From Botryosphaeria dothidea (lineage: Eukaryota; Ascomycota; Dothideomycetes; Botryosphaeriales; Botryosphaeriaceae): a stretch of DNA of 64,000 nt. Below, piece by piece: positions 1 through 9,775 of this stretch. Numbering within the stretch: position 1 is the stretch's first letter; each line of letters starts with the position of its first letter. Below the pieces are notes generated by a model that was given only the letters and a program-made list of their open reading frames with translations, made no database searches and had not been told where the DNA came from. A program made the position numbers and the translations under genes. The stretch is from contig WWBZ02000016.1 of assembly GCA_011503125.2 (NCBI GenBank), positions 2,666,001-2,730,000 on the forward strand, read 5' to 3'.

Positions 1-337
1 CTTCCTCTATGTTTTCCCTCTTCTCGAGACCAATAAGCGGCTGCGTCTCGCACGGAATATTTCGGCCTCGGTTATGTACGGCGTACAAGAGAGAGAGACG
101 GCCCTGACAGCGAAGAACAGTGAAAGTGCGCTCCAGCTGGATTCTTATTTCCCTTTCGACCCGTACAATCTCCCGAGAAGTAAGCGATGGATGAAAGGCG
201 ATTACAATGAGTGGAAGAGCATCCCCGGCCTCGACGAGGAAGAGGCAGAAGATTACAGCGACTCAGATTCGCAGGCGGACGAATCTGAAGATGAGGAGAA
301 CTTTGAGGAAGGTACCGCCACTGAGGCCAGCACATGA
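1..337 (+). CDS. RRN3: RNA polymerase I-specific transcription initiation factor Rrn3, C-terminal fragment
   Basis: The open frame runs in from the left edge (codon phase starts at base 2) and stops at 335-337, so only about the last 111 residues are present. Just after the edge it reads FLYVFPLLETNKRLRL, followed by LDSYFPFDPYNLPRSKRW and a short GDYNEWKSIPGLD stretch, then a very acidic tail (DSDSQADESEDEENFEE). This FPFDPY-LP-SK block plus acidic end is the typical C-terminus of fungal Rrn3. Rrn3 bridges initiation-competent RNA polymerase I and the core factor at rDNA promoters in the nucleolus. The ATG at 74 is internal, not a start. The gene is convergent with the minus-strand gene ending at 725. 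Identification rests on the conserved C-terminal block; the catalytic-type HEAT region is outside the window. Confidence 0.88.
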   Translation, partial: FLYVFPLLETNKRLRLARNISASVMYGVQERETALTAKNSESALQLDSYFPFDPYNLPRSKRWMKGDYNEWKSIPGLDEEEAEDYSDSDSQADESEDEENFEEGTATEAST

Positions 338-724
338 ACAGCGCTTTGTCCGCATGGGACTGGATTCAATATGGGTTAGGAGTTTTGGTTTCACGGAAAG
401 ATTCCCTGTCAAGCGCGGAGTTTGGAAAATCAAAAGTTAGCGATAACGGTCACGCAACGGCTTTCTAGGATTGTTATTAATAGGCAGGCGATGGGAGAGT
501 TGGTTTTGTAGATAGGCCTACGGAAAGGGCGGGAGGTTGTGCTTCTGCATAGGTCCCTGGACAACCCAAGCGCGGTGACAGATAAATAGAGAAATCATTC
601 CAGAAAAGCAGCAGCAAAGGTGAGGCTAATCGACCGAGGTCTGTAGCATCATTTCCGTGGTAAACAGATTTTTGTAGATCATTGCTCGTTGCCAATTTAA
701 CCCGATTCCAACGCTGCTTGCCCC
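338..724. other. convergent 3' spacer
   Basis: This 387-bp stretch lies between the RRN3 stop and the stop of the next minus-strand gene. It should hold both 3' UTRs. I see no gene, repeat or clear terminator motif in it. Confidence 0.6.
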
Positions 725-1166
725 TTATTTCAGCCCAAGAGGATTGCTTGCACTGCCTTTCGCACCGCCTGTAAGTCCCTGCGTCTTGGACTTCAATATA
801 GCGGCACTCTGGGTAGAGCCGCCTGGGAGGCCGAGAGGGTTTGAGGCAGTGGGAGCGCGACGGCCAGAGGCGTGGGTGGCGTCCTTGATGCCGTTGCCGT
901 AGCCGCGGACGCCGTCGCCCCAACCACGAGTCGTACCAGAAATTCTAGAGGTTAAACTCGAGTCAGCGCGAGGGCGTGAGGGAAAGGGATTGCCGTCGAG
1001 ATCGTGGGGAAAGCCCAAGAAGGAAGGGAGCGCACCCGTTGCCGATGCCTCGACCAACGCCGGAGACGCCGTTGCCCACACTATTGACGATGCCGCCCAC
1101 GAAGCCGCCGGCGCCGGCAACGGCGCCCTGGACTTGGCGGTTGAGCCAGTTGTCGTTAGGAGCCAT
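725..1166 (-). CDS. small conserved fungal hypothetical protein, glycine-rich (116 aa)
   Basis: Two exons, 1166-1036 and 944-725, joined across a 91-nt intron (945-1035; donor GTGCGC, acceptor CTAG). The join restores one frame: a first half starting MAPNDNWLNRQVQGA, rich in Gly-Val (GGFVGGIVNSVGNGVSGVG), then GISGTTRGWGDGVRGYGNG and a basic Ser/Pro tail ending in SNPLGLK. The motif SNPLGL occurs twice. No signal peptide or cysteine is seen; the glycine-rich part may form an amphipathic or membrane-associated segment. The gene is divergent from the kinase starting at 1912. I recognise the type (short fungal proteins with this opening) but know no function. The splice choice is supported by frame continuity only. 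Confidence 0.65.
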
Positions 1167-1911
1167 GTTTTAGAAATTGCGATTCGTGCTGTGTGCGAGA
1201 GAAGAATTGAAGCAGTGCGCTGGCAGTCTGGAGTTGCAAGCAAGATATCTAGATGTCTGGGGCTGACATCATCCGTGGCGAGTGCCCAGCTGTGAGTGGC
1301 CAGGCGGCATTCGTGTGGCACGGTCCGTGCGCTATTCGAAACGGTACGATCCCTGTCGCGGATCGCGCGCGACAGCTCCCTTCAACGCGGACCCTTTCCT
1401 TTTCCTCGACCTCGCAGCCTGTCGCAGCCGCTCCACCAGTCGAAACCCTCACGCCTGCGCCTGCCCTGACCAGCGCATTTCAGCCCCGCCGTCGCGCCGT
1501 CGCAGCCTGTCCGCGCGCGCATTGTCCCCGCGGCTCACCTCGCTGCGAGTGGACGAATAGCGCCATCCGTTGCCGCCGCCCGACCCGTGATATATTGATA
1601 TCCGTCCGGCGGCCCTGCGACTCTGCTTCTGTTTCCCTGGGCCAAACCTCAAGTTCCATGGAGCCATGCGCAGAATCACGCCGCGACCTCTGAATCAGCT
1701 GTTTTTCGCGTAGCTGCACTTTCCACTTCTGTAAGTCACCGCCCGTCGCTTCCTTTTCCGCCAGCAGCTGTACTTCCCTTTTCCCCACCAACTACCACCC
1801 CGACAAGCTTCTACCGAAGATCCACCATGACTACTCTTTGCACAGTCTCCTAAATTCCAACCAACTGCATCTCTGTTCACCTCAGCTTCGCGACCTGTAC
1901 ACCTGCCGACC
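1167..1911. other. divergent promoter region between the small hypothetical gene and the kinase
   Basis: This 745-bp region holds the upstream sequences of both genes. It is C/T-rich toward the kinase side, as in fungal core promoters and leaders. Several open frames cross it (for example 1253-1693), but they have random-looking Arg/Ser/Pro composition and I do not call them genes. Confidence 0.5.
1827..1853 (+). promoter_or_regulatory. candidate 8-codon upstream ORF in the kinase leader
   Basis: An ATG at 1827 in good context (CCACC before it) opens a frame of eight codons that stops with TAA at 1851-1853, 58 nt before the kinase ATG. If the leader starts upstream of 1827, this uORF could modulate kinase translation by reinitiation. 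The transcription start is unknown, so its presence in the mRNA is inferred. Confidence 0.4.
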
Positions 1912-4900
1912 ATGCCGGTCAGCGAGCCGGCGTGGAAGGTCCACGCGAGATGCACGACGAGCCTGGGGAAGCTTACGAAAGACATGATATCTTGGCCGCT
2001 AACCCGGGATTCAGACCAGGAGATTCCAGAACAGAAACTTCCGTCATTGCGGCGTGCGCTCACAGCGCCACCCAACGAGGCCGAGATATTGCGCAACCCA
2101 AAGCGCTTCTACTCCGATCCGCCGCTTCCCAGTGGGCCTCTGAGGCAGCTTGCTCCTTCAACGTCAGGAAATCCAGAAGCTCCGACTCCAAAATCTCCAG
2201 GGCCTCCATCCACTCCTCCGCCGTCTGCTCCTGCTGCATTAACTGGATTCCCCGATTCATATCTGATACCGCCTTCTTCTCCGCAATTTCCGCCGACTGA
2301 TGTTCGCCATGCTCTGCGTTTGATTGATTACACGCCCGTATCTCCAACAGAACCTCCTCTGAACCCTCCCGAGTTCAAGTGCCAACTTGTTCGAAGCAAC
2401 GCTTGCCGAAACACCAACGGGAGACGGCGCTCAAGTGGAAAAAGTATGGCAAGTAATACGCTGAGCCCTCGCGTCAGTGCCGCCCGCGGCAAGCAAGCCG
2501 AGGCGGCGCGTGAAGCGCAAAATGCTGTTGAACGCCTTGCCGAACGTTCTGGCGCTGCACCGCCCTCTTACGATTTCCTAGAGCTCATAGGAAAGGGTGC
2601 TTTTGGCCGAGTCTACAAAGGGTAATTTGCACTGAATCCTCCACTGTTTTTCAGCCACATTGATTGTCTTTCAGGAAACACCGCGAGTCCAACGAGCTTG
2701 TAGCAATCAAGATTTGCGAAATTGACAGGGCCGACTACGACGAGCCCAGCCACGCTCATAGAGACGAGACCATTCAGCAACTTCTCAAGGAGACCTCGAT
2801 CCTCCGGCAGCTTCGAGATAGCTCAGCCAAGAACGTAAATCGCTTCTACGAGTCATTTGCTTTCCATTCTCAGCTATGGATGATTAGCGAGTACGTTGCC
2901 GGTGGCAGCGTCCGGACGCTCATGAGGGCCACCCCTGGCGGGACACCACAGAAGCCTATGCCTTTGGAGGAGCATTTCATCATCCCCATTGCTAGAGAAG
3001 TCGCAACCGGCCTCAAATTTGTGCACGATGCGGGAATCCTTCACCGTGACATCAAATGTGGGTGGTTTTCCAGCAACTTTAATTTTTTGTTACGTCGTAC
3101 TAATCTGAGCATAGGCGCAAACGTGATGATCAGTCAAGCCGGCAACGTGCAGCTCATCGATTTTGGCGTTTCCGGACTGCTCGAGACTAGCTTCGACAAG
3201 AGATCGACAATCATCGGCACTCCGAATTGGATGCCCCCAGAAATGATCAAAGATCAAGTCGGTGCTGGTTACGGTACTGAGGTCGACTGCTGGGCGTTCG
3301 GATGCACTGTCTTCGAGATGGCCACGGGATTACCTCCAGATGCCGGCCGTAATTTCGAATTCCTCGCCAACAGGCGGCAAGCCCCGCGCCTCGAAGGCAA
3401 TCAATACTCAAACGGTCTTCGAGACTTTGTGTCTTTCATTCTCAGGGAAAGGCCATACGAGCGACCTTCGGTAGCGGAGATCCTACAGCATCCCTATGTG
3501 TTTGGTACCGAAGAGAGTTATCCGAACGACAGCCTGTCCCTTCTGGTCAAGCGGTTCCTGGACTGGCAAGATCGCGGTGGTAATCGGTCGTCGCTATGGG
3601 CTGCAGGAGGTGCCGAAGGCATGGAAATGGACCTCGCGTCCGATGCAAGCGAAGACTGGGTATTCAGCACGACCCAAGATTTCGAAGACGAGTTCGCTTA
3701 CGAGAAGCGTCTATCAATGGTTGATCCCTTTGGAGAAAGTAGAGACTCGCAAAAAGACGCGGAAGAGGACGGAGCGGCGTCGAGAGGTCGTGGTCGTAAG
3801 TTCATGATGCACCAAAAAGCTATGAAGGAACAACAGATCAAGCGTGGAGAAGCAGGGCTCGAAAGATTGTTCAATCTCTCGCGTCCAGAGTACAAATACG
3901 GCGAGGAAGAACAAATGCTACTGCCTGGTGGCGATCGCTCGTCGCAGTCAGATCTTGCACTTCGTAGTTGGGAGCCAAATCGTGCGTCGAACAGGGTCAC
4001 CATGATCGATCTGGATGCTGTGGATGCAGGTTTCGAAATTACCCCGAACTTGGATCTTGCCAACGCTAGTACATTACGTGCCAGCAGAATCAATCGGATC
4101 ATGAAAGAGATGGAAGACGGTCCCGAAGACGAAGAGTATACATACCAGCCCAACAGAGGGTCGCGCCGCGCAACAAAGGATTGGAAGTTCCCAACCATGG
4201 AGCCCCCTCAAGAGAAGCGAGCGACCAGGGACTGGAAGTTTCCCATGGCGGACCCCCCACCCGTCGAAACAGCCAGGCGTGCGACCAAAGATTGGAAGTT
4301 CCCCGTCATGGAGCCTCCACCTATCCCTGAGGAACCCAAGGGTCAGGAGACCAAAAACCGCCGTACAATGGACTGGACGTTCGCAACGGCGTCTGCGGAA
4401 GCTTCCGGCGATGAAGACCAGCCAGACTATAGGACTAGCCGGCTGGTGCAGCGTCGTGGTACTAAGGAGCTGCAATTGCCTGCGCTGACAGCCCAATCCA
4501 AAGACAGCCGCGGCAGCGTGCTCCCAGGTTTCTCGTTTCCAATGGCTCCTGCAGAAGGAAGTTCTGTTTCCGACAAGGGTCCCAAGGGAAGTCTTGGCCC
4601 CTCACCACCCTTAGGGGATGCGTGGCGACCTCAGCTCCGACATGCTGCGACGCAGCCCATAGGGCAATTCGACGACTTCCACTTTTCCCATTCGGCGCCT
4701 GGATCGCCGGAGCGCACCTCTATGATCGATCTTGACTTTGCCGATATCAACAACTTTGTTCCCCGCCCTCCCACGGCAGCATCCATGGTCGACTCATTTA
4801 CCGGCAGCAACGATGCCGACATCACAACCGGCAATCCTTTTGACCTTGAGGAACAAGCTCAGTTGTCGCAAAACAACAATCGAGCATCTTACCATCGGCA

Positions 4901-5828
4901 ATCCCAGTCTGAACCCCACAAGCGTATCTCTGGTCTTCTCACACCTGGAGATCAGGACGATGAGAAAGCGCAAGGATACGTCTCGGATCATGGCCCATCT
5001 GTTGAAGGCCGGGAAGAACAGCATCGTGTTTCTGTAGGATCGAGAAAATCTTCACTTGCCCGAGATTCGAACGGTTCTGCTGCTCATCGCCTCATCAACC
5101 CAAGGAGGCGGACCAGAGGCAGTGATACCAAGAAGTCTGAAAACGGCACGCTCGCACGGTTATCTAATGCAATGGCCAATGCCCTGCCGGATGAAGGAGG
5201 CCTTAACGATGAGACTATCAAAAGTAGACGCCAAGTATCCAACACGAGTATGCCGTCTTTCAACCCCGAATCGCCCCGTACGTGGCGCTACCAGGATTCA
5301 CTTTTATCAAGTACACCTCCCTCTACCAATGGCTCCTTCAGCAGTAGTACTTTCGCCTCACCTGACACCGCATTAGCTTACAACGGTGACATTACCCAAT
5401 TCACAACGCCACGCACGTCTATTGCTACATATTCGCCACGGAGCACTGCAAGCTTTTCGATGCAGCTTGGTGCCGTCCAACAGAGGCCGCGCATGCCTTT
5501 GCGTACCCCACGTCCTACGCCACCACATCCAACAACGCTCGAGAACAACGCTGATCCGCGCGCTATGGTAACGGAAGCGAGTAGGGCTGCAAGGGATCAC
5601 GTACTTTACCTCAAGACCTTACGCCGGACGCTCAAGGCATGTGGCTCGCAGGCTCAGGCAAGACGGGCAAATAGGAGACCCCGCAACGGAAGCATCAATG
5701 GCAGCCTCTCAGCCAGTCATTCCGCCGCCACTTCAATCAGTTTGAGCAGTGCGGACAACAGTGATGTTGAGGGCGTTGGTGGAACCGTGAAACGCGTTCT
5801 ACGAAGGGCAGAGAGTTCGCTCGCATGA
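1912..5828 (+). CDS. STE20/germinal-centre-kinase family Ser/Thr protein kinase with long disordered tail (1268 aa)
   Basis: Exons 1912-2621, 2675-3057 and 3115-5828; introns of 53 and 57 nt. The N-terminal ~220 residues are Pro/Ser-rich. The kinase domain (about residues 225-490) shows the glycine loop LIGKGAFGRVYKG, VAIKI with the ATP-site lysine, HRDIKCANVM (catalytic loop, restored only by removing intron 2), LIDFGVSG (DFG) and GTPNWMPPEM (activation segment, PPE in place of APE). The layout matches fungal STE20/GCK kinases with an N-terminal kinase and long tail, which act in polarity, septation or MAPK signalling; I cannot assign the exact orthologue (Sid1-, Nak1/Pod6- or another MST-like branch). 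The ~780-residue tail is low-complexity, with repeats of the motif RATKDWKFP and many Ser/Thr-Pro and RxxS sites. The downstream gene is convergent. Kinase identity is very secure; the start is chosen as the first in-frame ATG after in-frame stops. Confidence 0.9.
4164..4386 (+). repeat. tandem-like RATKDWKFP motifs in the kinase tail
   Basis: Three close copies of R-[RK]-A-T-[KR]-D-W-K-F-P (about 4164-4193, 4215-4244, 4275-4304) and one degenerate copy (RRTMDWTFA, 4359-4386) are separated by Pro-rich linkers of the type MEPPP. Each carries a basic residue two before Thr, the shape of a basophilic kinase site, and an aromatic DWKF core. Confidence 0.8.
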
Positions 5829-7283
5829 GGTACGAGCCGAACATGCTTACGACAGCTATCTACGGATGAGCACATGCATTTGTTGGGCGTATTCCGATCG
5901 CATTTGGATTCGGGCCTCTCGTTTCTTCCTTGGTCATGAGCTTGTACAAACTCGTTCGTTTTGACTCTTGACGGGAAGTATTTGGATGAGCAGAGAGTTG
6001 GCGCGGAACTTTCCTCATCCTTGCGACATTCTCCTTGCCCTTCTACGTTTTCTCTCTTTTAAGCAGCAGACATGTTCCCAAGATTATTACGTGATGAGCG
6101 AACTCATTGCAAGGAGTTGTCAGCTACTCTCAGGCGTTCAGCGGGGCGGTAGAGAAATCGCGTGCCGCTCCTGCCATCTTGTTTCGTTTCTCGATTATAC
6201 CCCGACTTTCCCTTAATTCGCCTTTTGTTACAGCTTTCTGCCCAATTTCAGAGAACAGCACGCATTTGCTATTTCGGAAGGATTTCTACGCTTCGAACTC
6301 CCACCGGAAATTGCGAGCATCTGACAAGCGCTACACATTTGCAATGTCCCAGTCGCCGCTTTCAGAAAATCGGCAAGCGGACAAACGACCCGGGACTCAT
6401 TGCGATGTGATGCGAGGGGACGCAAATAGTCTCCGATTTCCTGTTCTGCATGCGAACGGGTCAGACTTTCACGAAGCCTTTGTCCTTTTCTCACCTTCCA
6501 CGTAACTATGAACACCTAGCTACTCTACATTTCCTGTTGACGGCAGCATCTTCTTTTTTTTTCTTATCGAAACAGGCGGCACCTTTTTTTCCTTTCTCTT
6601 TTCCTTACTTCTCTTCGAATCGGCAAACCCCTTCCTACAATAGACCAGTTTACTCTACGGTTCTGTATTCCCTTCTTTTCCAACGTTTTCCTCCCCGTCG
6701 TCCCCTCATCGTGTGCGTAGAGTGGACGGGCGGGGGTCACAAAAGAGTTTTTTATTCCAAGGTTTCTTATTCTCTCACTTCCCCTTCCCAGACTCCTCCA
6801 TAAATAGCTCGGCTCGACTTGATCTTCTGCGGCTTCTCAGCATGTCGAGAAGGTCATGGAGTTCAGCTAAGAGAGGGGTTCGAGCGGGGGATTTCAGCCG
6901 CAATACCGCGCTTAAGGACGCAATCCGGCCAGCGAAAAGGGGTTGTGTGGCTGTATGTATAAAAAAAAAAGGACGATCCTAAGGATATGGTCAATAGATG
7001 ATTTGAAAAGAAGATTAAAATAATGACGTGACGTGGTGTTTTGTGATGCAATGGATTGTTGATGTAAGAGCCGTGGGCTCTCTTTTGCACTTGAAACATT
7101 TGAAGAAATGTGGGAATGATTGCCATGAAGTTGAGAAGTGATGTACTCGTCTTTTCTGTTCTAGAAGAACTCTGATGAATGGAGAATTCTCCTGGGGTAT
7201 CATTCGAGCTGGGAGAGTGATATCTACAATGAAATGCTTTCAGTCCGCTGTCATCTGTGCATGCGGCTTCGCTGATCTACTAC
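5829..7283. other. convergent spacer, 1.45 kb
   Basis: This region lies between the kinase stop and the stop of the PPR-like gene. It contains pyrimidine-rich stretches (about 6545-6700) and an A(10) tract (6961-6970). Open frames such as 6107-6505 have no family signature. It presumably contains both 3' UTRs; its length leaves room for a non-coding transcript, which I cannot show. Confidence 0.45.
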
Positions 7284-9695
7284 TCATAATTTCCTCTCCC
7301 TCACTTCGATCCCCATCGACCTCGCAACTTCCCAGGCGTCTTTGTCGCCAATCCTCAACCCCTCCACGCCAATCGCCCTCTTAACGCCCGCAATCCTGCC
7401 CTCGACCTCCCCCGGCGGGACGCCCTGCCTAACGAGCGCCGCGCGTACGAGCTCGCTCAGCGCATCGAGAAAGACGTCGTTCTTCTCGCCGTCAGTCAGC
7501 GCCGGCCGTTCCCCTCTGTCCGCCGCGGCGCGCAGAGGTTGGAGGCGGCGATCGAGCAGGGCGCGCAGGGCGCGCAGCACACGGTCGAGGTTGTGCTGGA
7601 TGGTGGCGGACGCGTCGACGGCGCGGCGCTGGCGCGGGGTGCGGGCGCCGCGGAGGGCCAGGCGGGCGAGGGCTTTGGCGACAAGGTGCGTGCTCTGCGC
7701 GTTGGGGCCGGGCGAGATGCGGTGGCTGCGGAGCAGGACGTGCGAGGCGACGAGGGCGCCGGCGACGTCGTTCCAGGCGCAGAAGGTGGCGGTGATGCGG
7801 TTGGGGATGCGGGAGCGGGCGAGGCGGGCGAGGAGGTGCGCGTGGGCGCGCGGGGGTTCGGTTATGCGGTGGGTGGAAAGCCAGGAGAGGGTGTGGCGGA
7901 GGATGATGGCGGGCGGGGGGAAGGAGGTGTGGCCGCCCAGGCGGTAGAGGTTGGAACGTGTGAGGGTGCGTGGCTTCATGCGGGAAGCCTCCCAGAGGAG
8001 GACGAAGGTACCAATGTCCGGGCGGGTTGCATCCAGGTCTCGTGTGCCTGAGCGCAGAACCTCGCGTTTGAAGATGCGCCAGACGTCGGGGAGGTAGCCA
8101 TATTGAAGGAACCATGACAGCTCAGCATTGAGAGTAGCGGTTGTCGTCGGTAGCCTTGCATATTTGGTCCGCCACGAGTGGAGGTCGTCCAACTTCTTTT
8201 TGTCGCCCTGCTCTAGGTAGATTTTTGCAAGCAACTCGAAAGTGCGAGTTACAGCCGAAGGAATGCTTCGCCGTAGGAACAGTTTTCGCCGAGGCTCAAG
8301 CCTTTGCTGGAGCTCGTTCTCGGCGACCGCGTCTCGACGACGCACAAGGGAAATGCGCTCGACGACCATCTGGAGGCCTAGTGTTTCGGCTTTCTGAACG
8401 AGATCAGGGGTTCCACGTATCCAGGATTCCATCAATGGGTGTAAATGTTGAGCTTGAGGCGCCACACCCTTTTCGTACATCAGCTCAACCACCTGGGCGG
8501 CCACATCGGCATGGCCTCTCCTGGTTAAGAGCTTGATCCACTCGGCGTAGAACTGTGGGTCTTGCAATTCGCTCCATGAGGAGGAAGAGATACCGCTCAG
8601 GAATGCTTTGTTTATTTGATCAGGGTCACTGACGGTACCGGCTAGTGTCTTGAAGCCCTTTAGAATCATTGGGCCGACCTTGTAGCCGTAAGAATCGCGG
8701 AGATTCGGCGCATGATGCAACATGTCATGGAGAACTTCCATAGCACGGCTGCGACTATCCGCTTTTAGGAAGCCGACATAGCACCTCTCGTAATCTTCCA
8801 GTGTCATCTTGTCACCGAGGAGATGCAGGAGGCGCTTATAAAGCACCCAGGCTTTTTTGTGACGGCCTGGACGGCCAGGGATGGCAACATATGCGTCGAA
8901 GACGTACATGATTAGACGAGGGTTCCAATCGGGATACGAGGCAAACAGGTCGACGAGAAGATCTCTAGCGCGGTCAACGTCCCCGACGACAGAATACATG
9001 CGAATGCCAAGATCCAAATATTGCGGCCTGTAGCTGTCCTTTGTCCGGCCGGCTTTTGTTCTGTAGCCGCGCTGCCATTCTTCAAAGGCCTTTTCTCGAT
9101 CACCTCTCCCAAAAAGTGTCTCTATGTGTATAAGTCGCTGGTCGAAGGTGGTATTGTGTCCTGACTTGCGCATATCCTCGGCCAACTGATTCAGATGAGC
9201 AATGACTTTGGGTTCGGAGGGAGTTCGAAGCGATTGTGTTGCCCACAAAATGTTCCAGGCTCTGATCGAAAGAGCGCGCAGGAAATCAGAGGAGTTCATT
9301 TGGATCTTGATGTACAGCTTCCATAGCTCTTTCGCGGTTTCACGGTCTTTGGGATCACCATCGGCTTTCCAGAGGCAGCGGTTGAACCTGTACAAGTAGA
9401 CCTGCTTATCGCGGGGACAGAGACAACGAATATGGAGGCTGTCTTCACGAGCGCGCAGGAACTGCTTGACTCGAAGAGCAGTGGCACGGTCGAGGAGGGT
9501 GCTTGTAGACGCAGGCGGAAATGGCAGAGCAGTTTCGCGTTCCAGATCATCCTCCAGCTCCGTCTTGTGGACATCCTGTGGACGCCATGTCTCCGCTATG
9601 GCCGGCGAGTCCTGCCAGGGTCTCGGCGAGGTGCGAGTTCTACGTCGGCGTAACCAGGGCAGTCGTCGGAGAAAGCTTCTCGAGGGCGGTTTCAT
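7284..9695 (-). CDS. PPR-type (pentatricopeptide) mitochondrial protein (803 aa)
   Basis: Single-exon frame of 803 codons. The N-terminus (MKPPSRSFLRRLPWLRRRRT) is Arg-rich with no acid, as in a mitochondrial presequence. The body is an all-helical repeat protein. Units such as RPQYLDLGIRMYSVVGDVD, LIMYVFDAYVAIPG, KKAWVLYKRLLHLLGDKM and DYERCYVGFLKADSRSRAM show the ~35-residue rhythm and spacing of PPR motifs. Fungal PPR proteins of this size bind mitochondrial transcripts and support their stability or translation (Pet309/CYA-5, Cbp1, Rmd9 types). I cannot say which transcript is served. The C-terminal ~200 residues are Arg/Ala-rich with strongly GC-rich codons. An upstream frame overlaps its start codon (see uORF entry). 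PPR assignment comes from pattern, not from a search. Confidence 0.7.
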   Translation of the reverse strand: MKPPSRSFLRRLPWLRRRRTRTSPRPWQDSPAIAETWRPQDVHKTELEDDLERETALPFPPASTSTLLDRATALRVKQFLRAREDSLHIRCLCPRDKQVYLYRFNRCLWKADGDPKDRETAKELWKLYIKIQMNSSDFLRALSIRAWNILWATQSLRTPSEPKVIAHLNQLAEDMRKSGHNTTFDQRLIHIETLFGRGDREKAFEEWQRGYRTKAGRTKDSYRPQYLDLGIRMYSVVGDVDRARDLLVDLFASYPDWNPRLIMYVFDAYVAIPGRPGRHKKAWVLYKRLLHLLGDKMTLEDYERCYVGFLKADSRSRAMEVLHDMLHHAPNLRDSYGYKVGPMILKGFKTLAGTVSDPDQINKAFLSGISSSSWSELQDPQFYAEWIKLLTRRGHADVAAQVVELMYEKGVAPQAQHLHPLMESWIRGTPDLVQKAETLGLQMVVERISLVRRRDAVAENELQQRLEPRRKLFLRRSIPSAVTRTFELLAKIYLEQGDKKKLDDLHSWRTKYARLPTTTATLNAELSWFLQYGYLPDVWRIFKREVLRSGTRDLDATRPDIGTFVLLWEASRMKPRTLTRSNLYRLGGHTSFPPPAIILRHTLSWLSTHRITEPPRAHAHLLARLARSRIPNRITATFCAWNDVAGALVASHVLLRSHRISPGPNAQSTHLVAKALARLALRGARTPRQRRAVDASATIQHNLDRVLRALRALLDRRLQPLRAAADRGERPALTDGEKNDVFLDALSELVRAALVRQGVPPGEVEGRIAGVKRAIGVEGLRIGDKDAWEVARSMGIEVRERKL

Positions 9696-9775
9696 CCGGA
9701 TGGGTGAGGCGGGACAATGAGCGGACGATGGCGTTCAAAGGCGCTCAGGATGGACGGATGGCCAGAGCGTGCCAT
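9692..9775 (-). promoter_or_regulatory. candidate overlapping uORF, stop overlaps the PPR gene start (ATGA)
   Basis: An ATG at 9775-9773 in strong context (TTCC before, G after) opens a 27-codon frame whose TGA overlaps the main ATG as ATGA at 9692-9695. If transcribed, it would force reinitiation or leaky scanning for the PPR protein. The same frame is open further upstream (to 10027), where a presequence-like YARQFSS occurs, but no convincing splice donor joins it to the main frame. Confidence 0.35.

Noticed and set aside
2060..2347. Antisense 95-codon frame over the kinase N-terminus with helical-looking sequence
   Set aside because: The sense frame runs directly into the kinase domain and covers the same DNA. 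The antisense frame is short and has no partner exons.
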